Assembly (NCBI GenBank): GCA_016791465.1
Contig: JAEUWE010000284.1
Span: forward strand, 1 to 11,318
Reading direction: 5' to 3'
DNA: 11,318 nt
Source of the DNA: Pseudobdellovibrionaceae bacterium
Lineage (GTDB): Bacteria > Bdellovibrionota > Bdellovibrionia > Bdellovibrionales > JAMPXM01
Position 1 is the first letter of the stretch, and the number at the start of each line of letters is the position of its first letter. The notes beneath the pieces are model-generated. The model did not search any database. It was not told the origin of the DNA and saw only the letters and a program-made list of their open reading frames with translations. Of the stretch, positions 6,906-11,318 are shown piece by piece. The translations under genes were made by a program, and so were the position numbers.

Positions 6906-8047
6906 GGGCTCCCCCAAATTGGGGATCGCAATTCAAACTCCGATGCTAGAAAGTCAGTCAGCTCAACCATGTTGTTTTCGTTGCGACTGGCGATGGCTTG
7001 CTGTCTTTTGTAGCTCGGTCCCTTCGCCAGGAGCTGTCTGATGAGATCAAACTCAGCTTGGTAGCTCATTGAGGACGAGATTTCCGCAAGCTCATCAAGT
7101 AGATCCGAAGTGATTTTAATCATGTGATCAGTTTCGCCATCATTTGTGACAATGAACTCTGCGCTCGTGCCCCAGCGAGATGCGCGCCATTTGTTTTCTC
7201 GGACGATCCAGTCTGGTGGCGGTGCAAACTTTCGACCATCGACGATCTGGTTGTCGATGTACTTGGCGATGGAATGGATAAGCGCAGTGATGGCGACCGT
7301 TTCTGCAAGGGTGGGCGGGCTATCGCAGATTCGAATTTCAAGAGTACCGAAACCTGGACTAGGTCGCATGTCCCACCAGATGTCTTTGGGGGATCGAATC
7401 GCGCCGCTTCGTATGAGTTTGGCATAGAGGTCAGTGAAGTCGCCCCATGACATAATTCGACACGGATGACCACCGGTTGGGATTGCCTCGAAAAATGTGA
7501 TTCGGGATGAGGCGAGCTCGGTATCCTCGCCGTTCCAGTAGGGGGAGCTGGCCGACAAAGCGAGAAGTATCGGCAGATAGTGGAGGAGGGCGTTATTCAT
7601 CTGAATGGCGTGTTCGCCGTCTCTCATCCCAATGTGAACATGGAGTCCGAAAATCATGAGGCGTCTTGCGATCCACTGGTTTCGATCGATCAGAGACTTA
7701 TATCGATCAGCAGGATAGAGGATGCGGTCGGAATAGTGAGCGAATGGGTGGGTGCCAGCAGACGCGACGCGGAGATCGAGGCTTGCACAGATTTCCTGAA
7801 CTGTTGAGATCGTCTGTGAGAGATCTCGTCTGACTTCATGCGCGTTCTGACAGACAGCGGTATTGATCTCGAGCATGCTCTGGAAGATCTCGGCTTTAAT
7901 GCGACTGGTTTCACCGCCGAGGGCTGCGAATAAGAGAGGCGACTTCGGAGACAGATCGAGCGTTGTTTTATCGAGCAGCTGAAGCTCGAGCTCAACTCCA
8001 AGTGTGAGTGGCTTAGAATGAGAGAATTGTAAGACGCTGTCGCTCAT
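6902..8047 (-). CDS. ybdK: Carboxylate-amine ligase, glutamate-cysteine ligase type 2 family (YbdK-like)
   Basis: A 381-residue soluble enzyme of the GCS2 family, length as usual for E. coli YbdK. Family marks in order: TLGVELELQLLD (15-26, metal/ATP glutamates E19 and E21), MLEINTAVC (58-66), ASAGTHPFA (95-103), and GLHVHIGM (134-141) with the histidine pair. WWDMRPS and GTLEIRICD are further on. The family joins an amine to a carboxylate with ATP; YbdK has weak gamma-glutamylcysteine synthetase activity and its natural substrate is unknown. The open frame reaches 8167, inside lysR-2, but ATG at 8047 is preferred because the family motif then begins at the usual place and lysR-2 stops one base before (TGA-G-ATG), a translationally coupled junction. 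Its own stop overlaps the likely TTG start of the CLC gene. The symbol is by family likeness only. Confidence 0.88.
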   Translation of the reverse strand: MSDSVLQFSHSKPLTLGVELELQLLDKTTLDLSPKSPLLFAALGGETSRIKAEIFQSMLEINTAVCQNAHEVRRDLSQTISTVQEICASLDLRVASAGTHPFAHYSDRILYPADRYKSLIDRNQWIARRLMIFGLHVHIGMRDGEHAIQMNNALLHYLPILLALSASSPYWNGEDTELASSRITFFEAIPTGGHPCRIMSWGDFTDLYAKLIRSGAIRSPKDIWWDMRPSPGFGTLEIRICDSPPTLAETVAITALIHSIAKYIDNQIVDGRKFAPPPDWIVRENKWRASRWGTSAEFIVTNDGETDHMIKITSDLLDELAEISSSMSYQAEFDLIRQLLAKGPSYKRQQAIASRNENNMVELTDFLASEFELRSPIWGSP

Positions 8048-8048
8048 C

Positions 8049-9020
8049 TCAATTCTCGCGCTGACGGGTGTTAATTTTAAGTACCGACTTGAGTCGTGAA
8101 ATGGCGGCCGTATTCTCTGCGGCTGTGGCCCAAATAGCATAGAGAGAGGAGTCGATTTGCGGCGCATCTTTTGGGTGTCTCAAGCGTCGGACCTTGCTCG
8201 ACCTCAAGTCTGGAAGTGAGTCTTCAACAAAAACTCCGACGCCAAGGCCGGAAAGGCAGAGATCAATAAGTACGCTTGGAAAGTCAGATGAAACGACAGA
8301 CGAAGGAACGATTCCAACCTTGCGCAAAGCTTGTTCGACAAATGCCTCGGTTGAGGCTTCGGATCGGCAGACAAGGAGGGGAAGCGACTCGAGGAGCTGG
8401 GAAAGCGAATGATCCTGCCAATCACTCGATACATAGAACCGAACCGGATCGAGAGCAATTTGGGCGGAGATCAGGTCGTTTCGATTTGATCTGCGATCTG
8501 AAAAACCAAAATCGAGCTGGCCCTTCAGAATGGAAGTTTCAAACGTATCTGGAGTGCAGTGCTGCAGCTTCATATTGAGGGGGCCAAACTGGCGTTGGAT
8601 ATCTCCTATACAGGAGTACGCTCCCGGCAAATGAGGGCCAGGAACAAAGCCGATTGAGAGCGGATAGTTTTCCATTATAAGCGGAGAGACAGCGTCGAGA
8701 AATCGCAACCCTTGGTCGAACATGCTTTTCGCGTGAATCAAGAGCCGTTCGCCTTGTTCCGTGAGGATAAGCTTAGGGCCGTTCCGCGTAAAAAGTTTCA
8801 CTTCGAGAGTTTGTTCCAATTGCGAGATCTGCTCACTCAGTGAGGAGGGGCCAAGACCTAAGATTTCGGCACCTTTGCGAATGGATCCATGCGTTGCCAC
8901 AATTGAAAAGCTATACACCTGATTCCAGTTCACCGCCGATATTGTCTGTGTCAGCATGGGCGTAGAGGCGGGGCTACTGGACATTTGACTCTGATGTGCG
9001 TGAACTTCTAGTTTCGGCAT
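8049..9020 (-). CDS. LysR-family transcriptional regulator (lysR-2), first gene of the ligase/CLC operon
   Basis: A 323-residue LysR-type regulator with an unconserved leader of about 30 residues rich in Ser, Thr and Gln before the DNA-binding domain (about 31-90): WNQVYSFSIVATHGSI, GAEILGLGPSSLSEQISQLE (50-69), LFTRNGPKLILTEQG. The effector-binding domain follows (LSIGFVPGPHLPG onward). ATG at 9020 is supported by a promoter whose -10 ends 29 bases upstream, giving a leader of about 22 nt, but no clear Shine-Dalgarno sequence is present; ATG at 8984 and 8957 are internal options, also without one. It is translationally coupled to the ligase gene. Two inverted repeats sit on its promoter and the divergent gene's upstream region, so autoregulation and control of the divergent gene are likely. 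Compared with lysR-1 and lysR-3 it lacks the NhaR-like NHLYYF opening. Confidence 0.87.
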   Translation of the reverse strand: MPKLEVHAHQSQMSSSPASTPMLTQTISAVNWNQVYSFSIVATHGSIRKGAEILGLGPSSLSEQISQLEQTLEVKLFTRNGPKLILTEQGERLLIHAKSMFDQGLRFLDAVSPLIMENYPLSIGFVPGPHLPGAYSCIGDIQRQFGPLNMKLQHCTPDTFETSILKGQLDFGFSDRRSNRNDLISAQIALDPVRFYVSSDWQDHSLSQLLESLPLLVCRSEASTEAFVEQALRKVGIVPSSVVSSDFPSVLIDLCLSGLGVGVFVEDSLPDLRSSKVRRLRHPKDAPQIDSSLYAIWATAAENTAAISRLKSVLKINTRQREN

Positions 9021-9050
9021 ATCCGATGATGATAGTATGTATCATCGGAT
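9021..9050. promoter_or_regulatory. Inverted repeat IR1, candidate operator
   Basis: ATCCGATGAT (9021-9030) and ATCATCGGAT (9041-9050) form a perfect 10-bp inverted repeat with a 10-bp spacer. It covers the predicted transcription start and touches the -10 of the lysR-2 promoter, and abuts the lysR-2 start codon. Its position and symmetry suggest a protein-binding site. Transcription would begin inside it, so the mRNA would not contain both arms and an RNA hairpin is unlikely. Confidence 0.6.
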
Positions 9051-9094
9051 TATCCAATTATGGCAGGGGCGCGTCAATCATGAATTGGATCATC
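9048..9094. promoter_or_regulatory. Inverted repeat IR2, candidate operator
   Basis: GATTATCCAATT (9048-9059) and AATTGGATCATC (9083-9094) form an inverted repeat matching at 11 of 12 positions, including a perfect 8-bp core, with a 23-bp spacer. It brackets the -10 and -35 of the lysR-2 promoter. Its half-site ATCCAATTAT resembles the IR1 half-site ATCCGATGAT (8 of 10), so the same protein may bind both. Confidence 0.5.
9049..9077 (-). promoter_or_regulatory. Sigma-70 type promoter of the lysR-2/ligase/CLC/lysR-1 operon
   Basis: On the minus strand, TTGACG (9077-9072) is followed by a 17-bp spacer and GATAAT (9054-9049), each matching the consensus at five of six positions. The predicted start of transcription is near 9042, 22 bases before the lysR-2 ATG. 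The -10 overlaps both inverted repeats described separately, as expected for a promoter under repressor or autoregulatory control. Confidence 0.68.
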
Positions 9095-9117
9095 GTCGAT
9101 CTTCGAGGAGGTGACCT

Positions 9118-9477
9118 TTGCGGGTTTATTTGTCTAAATTGAACGGAGACAGAACTGCTGCGCAGGAGATTGTCGCCGAGCTGTCGAATAGACAGCGGCT
9201 TGTTCGGGTTGTGAGAGGTGGAGCCGCAACGGCCCTCATGACGCTTTTTGTATTGCCGATTCCCGGCTTACACTTCGTTCTTGTTCCACTCTTCCTTTTG
9301 GCGACAGTTTGGATTGCCGTGAAGCGCTGGCGGTCGAACTTTGTTGTCCAACTTGATGCCGTACTCTGTCCAGAGTGCGGTCAGGAGCTCAAATGCGGCG
9401 CCGTCTACTTTGGTCGAGACGGTGGAGTGATCTATTGTGGTCAGTGTCGTGCCCGAGTCGTCGTTGCGATTGGATAG
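9118..9477 (+). CDS. Small membrane protein with C-terminal zinc ribbon, unknown function
   Basis: I do not recognise this 119-residue protein as a named family. Residues 1-33 are soluble and basic at the end. Residues 34-68 are two short hydrophobic helices separated by a PIPG turn (47-50), giving a membrane hairpin. The chain then leaves with KRWR and ends in a Cys4 motif, CPEC (84-87) and CGQC (107-110), spaced as in a zinc ribbon, with an extra C93. Both ends are probably cytoplasmic. The start is TTG at 9118, well supported by AGGAGG six bases upstream. The gene is transcribed alone, divergently from the lysR-2 operon across a 97-bp region with two inverted repeats, and is closed by a strong terminator. 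Control by LysR-2 is therefore a reasonable guess. No partner or pathway can be named. Confidence 0.75.
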   Translation: MRVYLSKLNGDRTAAQEIVAELSNRQRLVRVVRGGAATALMTLFVLPIPGLHFVLVPLFLLATVWIAVKRWRSNFVVQLDAVLCPECGQELKCGAVYFGRDGGVIYCGQCRARVVVAIG

Positions 9478-9486
9478 CGCTGGACC

Positions 9487-9517
9487 AGAGGTGCGAGCGA
9501 TCGCACCTCTTTTTTTT
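9487..9517 (+). terminator. Intrinsic terminator after the zinc-ribbon membrane protein
   Basis: AGAGGTGCGA (9487-9496) pairs perfectly with TCGCACCTCT (9501-9510) around a GCGA loop, followed directly by a run of T to 9517. It lies 10 bases after the stop codon. Read from the other side it follows the terC stop, but no T-run comes after it there, so termination in that direction would be weaker. Confidence 0.9.
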
Positions 9518-9526
9518 GGCCGGTTC

Positions 9527-10543
9527 TCAGCTTATCGAGTTCGCATTATTTTTGCGATCGATGACGAGCGACACGAGAATAGATGAGCCGATGAGTGTGG
9601 CAATGATTGCGAGTGACCAGTTAATGGGAAATTTGCCCCCAAAGGCTTCGTTCAGCCACACCATTTTGAGGCCCACAAAGACCAACACGGATGCAAGGCC
9701 ATACTTGATATAAGCGAAGCGATCCATGACGCCCGCGAGCATGAAGTACATGGAGCGAAGTCCGAGGATCGCGAAGATGTTTGAGGTAAAGACAATGAGC
9801 GGTTCTTTGGTAAGAGCGAAAATCGCAGGAACTGAGTCTACGGCAAAGATGATGTCGCTCAGTTCAAGGAAAATCAGGGCCAAGAAGAGAGGCGTCACAT
9901 AGAGCAAGCCATTCTTCTTAACAAAGAATTTCTGCCCTTCGATTTGCGGATGAACTCTGAATACTTTTTTGAGTTGTTTAACAACAAAGTTATTCTCCAT
10001 ATTCTGAGGCTTTGTGCCTGCGAAGAACATCTTGAAGCCCGTCAGTATGAGGAGTGCTCCGAAGAAAATTACGATCCAGTGATACTGCATGAGAATCGAT
10101 CCCATCGCGATAAACATCGCCCTGAAGACGAGGGCTCCGAGAATTCCCCAAAAAAGTATTCGGTGCTGATAGACTTTGGGGATTCCGAAGTATGCGAAGA
10201 CGACGGCAAAGACGAAAATGTTGTCAATTGCCAAAGACTTTTCGACCACAAAGCCGGTTAGAAACTCCAATGCTGAATTTTTAGCTTGGGCGTCGGCGTC
10301 GAATCCCGCCATCGAGGTGTATGGCTCATGGGTTGAAAATTTGTACTGAGCGTAGAGATAGAAGAGGTAGTTGAAAACAAGAGCAAGGCCAATCCAAACG
10401 CTGGTCCAGATCGAGGCCTCTTTGAAGCTAACCTCATGCGCTTTCTTGTGAAAAACACCCAAGTCGAGTGCCAAGACAACAAGTACGAATGCCGTGAAGC
10501 CGGCATAAAACCACCAGTATTCAGAAAACGGGAACAGTATCAT
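9527..10543 (-). CDS. TerC/Alx family integral membrane protein
   Basis: A 338-residue polytopic inner-membrane protein of the TerC family, Alx-like branch, with about nine hydrophobic helices. The two internally related family blocks are intact: EFLTGFVVEKSLAIDNIFVF (93-112, acidic residues E101, D107) and LELSDIIFAVDSVPAI (226-241, E227, D230, D236), followed by KEPLIVFTSNIFAILGLRSMYF. These intramembrane acidic residues are thought to form a metal path; Alx/TerC relatives are linked to Mn2+ export, tellurite resistance and alkaline response. A TTG lies directly ahead in frame (10546), but ATG at 10543 has AAGGAG 8 bases upstream and is preferred. It is divergent from the NhaR-like lysR-3, with overlapping control sites between them. 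No yybP-ykoY manganese riboswitch fits in the short leader. Confidence 0.92.
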   Translation of the reverse strand: MILFPFSEYWWFYAGFTAFVLVVLALDLGVFHKKAHEVSFKEASIWTSVWIGLALVFNYLFYLYAQYKFSTHEPYTSMAGFDADAQAKNSALEFLTGFVVEKSLAIDNIFVFAVVFAYFGIPKVYQHRILFWGILGALVFRAMFIAMGSILMQYHWIVIFFGALLILTGFKMFFAGTKPQNMENNFVVKQLKKVFRVHPQIEGQKFFVKKNGLLYVTPLFLALIFLELSDIIFAVDSVPAIFALTKEPLIVFTSNIFAILGLRSMYFMLAGVMDRFAYIKYGLASVLVFVGLKMVWLNEAFGGKFPINWSLAIIATLIGSSILVSLVIDRKNNANSIS

Positions 10544-10569
10544 CAAAAAGTCTCCTTGTCCTTGTCATC

Positions 10570-10636
10570 ATTTATCGTCTAAATTTGAGTATCTCTCAAA
10601 TCGATAAATAACCTGTCTATCATTGCTGTAGACGAT
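10570..10636. promoter_or_regulatory. Overlapping inverted repeats between terC/alx and lysR-3, candidate LysR operators
   Basis: Three inverted repeats overlap here. ATTTATCG (10570-10577) pairs with CGATAAAT (10602-10609). Inside it ATTTGAG (10583-10589) pairs with CTCAAAT (10595-10601). ATCGTCTA (10574-10581) pairs with TAGACGAT (10629-10636), 55 bp or about five helical turns away. They cover the terC promoter and the upstream side of lysR-3. A LysR protein commonly binds several such sites in the gap next to its own gene. Confidence 0.55.
10571..10599 (-). promoter_or_regulatory. Sigma-70 type promoter of the terC/alx gene
   Basis: On the minus strand TTGAGA (10599-10594), a 17-bp spacer and GATAAA (10576-10571) match the consensus at five and four of six positions. 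Transcription would start near 10564, leaving a leader of about 20 nt that contains the AAGGAG site. The whole promoter lies inside the inverted repeat at 10570-10609. Confidence 0.55.
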
Positions 10637-10658
10637 GCATAAAACTGGAGGACCTTTC

Positions 10659-11318
10659 GTGAGTCCGTGGATCAACTACCATCATCTGTTCTATTTTAAA
10701 ACCATTGCCGAAGAAGGAACCGTTTCAAAGGCGGCAGCCAAGCTACGTGTGGGCCAGCCGACATTGTCTGCTCAGCTCAGGCAGTTTGAAGATGCGCTGG
10801 GTGTGCAGCTATTTGAGCGAAGTCACAAGAAGCTGACGCTGACTGAGCAGGGCAAAGTCGCGTTGGACTATTCGAAGAACATTTTCCGCATGGGTTCAGA
10901 GATGTATGAAGTTCTGCATGATCGGCTCAAGCCACTGAAGCCATCCCTGCATGTTGGTGCGCTCGATAGTGTTCCAAAGCAAATTGTACTTCAGCTCGTA
11001 AAACATGCGTTCAGGATATCACCCTGTCAGATCATGTTGTCGGAAGGAAAACCCGACGAGCTATTGAGAGAGTTGACCGCCCATCGCATGGACATCGTGG
11101 TCACGAACTTTCTTCCCAATGGGATCGACGGCAAAGGACTCTATCCAAAATCAATCACCAAGAAGAATGTTGCCTTTTATGGGGCCGCGAAATTCAAAGG
11201 CTTACGAAAAGGTTTCCCGAAGTCCATCTCGGGAGCGCCGATGATTCTTCCGACGTATGATAGCAAGCTTAGGCAAGACCTCGACCACTGGGCGAAGCTG
11301 CACCAGATTGAGCTCAAC
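10659..11318 (+). CDS. LysR-family transcriptional regulator (lysR-3), NhaR-like, 3' end outside window
   Basis: An open frame of 220 codons begins at GTG 10659 and runs off the right edge without a stop. The start is fixed by GGAGGA (10647-10652) six bases upstream. Residues 6-66 are a LysR DNA-binding domain: NYHHLFYFKTIAEEGTVSKA, AAKLRVGQPTLSAQLRQFE (26-44) and LFERSHKKLTLTEQGK. The NYHHLFYF opening is typical of NhaR-type regulators, which in E. coli respond to sodium and control nhaA. From about residue 90 the effector-binding domain follows (LHVGALDSVPKQIV, MDIVVTNFLPNG). About 75-80 residues are missing compared with a normal LysR protein. It is divergent from terC/alx, which is its most likely target; that is inference from position and the repeats between them. 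Confidence 0.87.
   Translation, partial: MSPWINYHHLFYFKTIAEEGTVSKAAAKLRVGQPTLSAQLRQFEDALGVQLFERSHKKLTLTEQGKVALDYSKNIFRMGSEMYEVLHDRLKPLKPSLHVGALDSVPKQIVLQLVKHAFRISPCQIMLSEGKPDELLRELTAHRMDIVVTNFLPNGIDGKGLYPKSITKKNVAFYGAAKFKGLRKGFPKSISGAPMILPTYDSKLRQDLDHWAKLHQIELN

Noticed and set aside
8048..8167. Upstream extension of the ligase by 40 residues into lysR-2
   Set aside because: It overlaps the conserved frame of lysR-2, and the family motif begins at the expected distance from ATG 8047.
9061..9080. Sigma-54 promoter suggested by TGGCAGGGGC upstream of the zinc-ribbon gene
   Set aside because: The -24-like TGGCA is present but the -12 GC is missing at the required distance (CGTCA instead of TTGCA).
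1..11318. tRNA or rRNA genes, CRISPR arrays, insertion sequences, integration sites
   Set aside because: No cloverleaf-like arms, regularly spaced repeats, transposase motifs or terminal inverted repeats with target duplications were seen.

Overview
The window is a compact stretch of bacterial chromosome of roughly 50% GC: ten protein genes, no RNA genes, no mobile elements, no CRISPR array and no gap over about 240 bp. GTG and TTG starts are common and most are backed by good Shine-Dalgarno sequences. The gene families and Gram-negative style (three LysR regulators, two of them with the NhaR-like N(F/Y)(H/N)HLxYF opening, plus a CLC exchanger and a TerC/Alx protein) would fit Bdellovibrionota or another proteobacterium-like lineage. 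That placement is inference with low to moderate confidence.

Layout, left to right. (1) The 3' end of a DUF389-type membrane protein (+) enters from the left edge. It converges, with a 6-bp overlap, on a large minus-strand gene encoding a two-domain HAD phosphatase / GT20 protein, read here as a glucosylglycerol-phosphate synthase/phosphatase (GgpPS). Both stop codons lie inside one 18-bp palindrome. (2) A class I glutamine-amidotransferase-like C26 peptidase (PuuD-like) lies 42 bp upstream of ggpPS in the same direction, so the two probably form one transcript. (3) A divergent 232-bp gap leads to a protein with two BON domains (+), whose end overlaps by 4 bp the end of the next minus-strand operon. 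(4) That operon, read right to left, is lysR-2, a YbdK-type carboxylate-amine ligase, a CLC chloride channel/antiporter and lysR-1, with junctions of 1 bp, a 4-bp overlap and 49 bp. Its promoter region at 9021-9094 holds a good sigma-70 promoter embedded in two inverted repeats of one related half-site. (5) Divergent from it is a small two-helix membrane protein with a C-terminal zinc ribbon, closed by a strong intrinsic terminator. (6) A TerC/Alx-family membrane protein (-) is divergent from a third, NhaR-like LysR gene (+) that runs off the right edge. The 115-bp gap between them carries a promoter overlapped by inverted repeats.

Functional theme (inference): compatible-solute synthesis (glucosylglycerol), anion/proton exchange (CLC), probable metal-ion export (TerC/Alx), a BON protein and NhaR-like regulators together look like an osmotic/ionic-stress neighbourhood. 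Two gamma-glutamyl-type enzymes, a GCS2-family ligase and a C26 hydrolase, occur in the same neighbourhood and may handle a gamma-glutamyl compound. Neither substrate can be read from the sequence.
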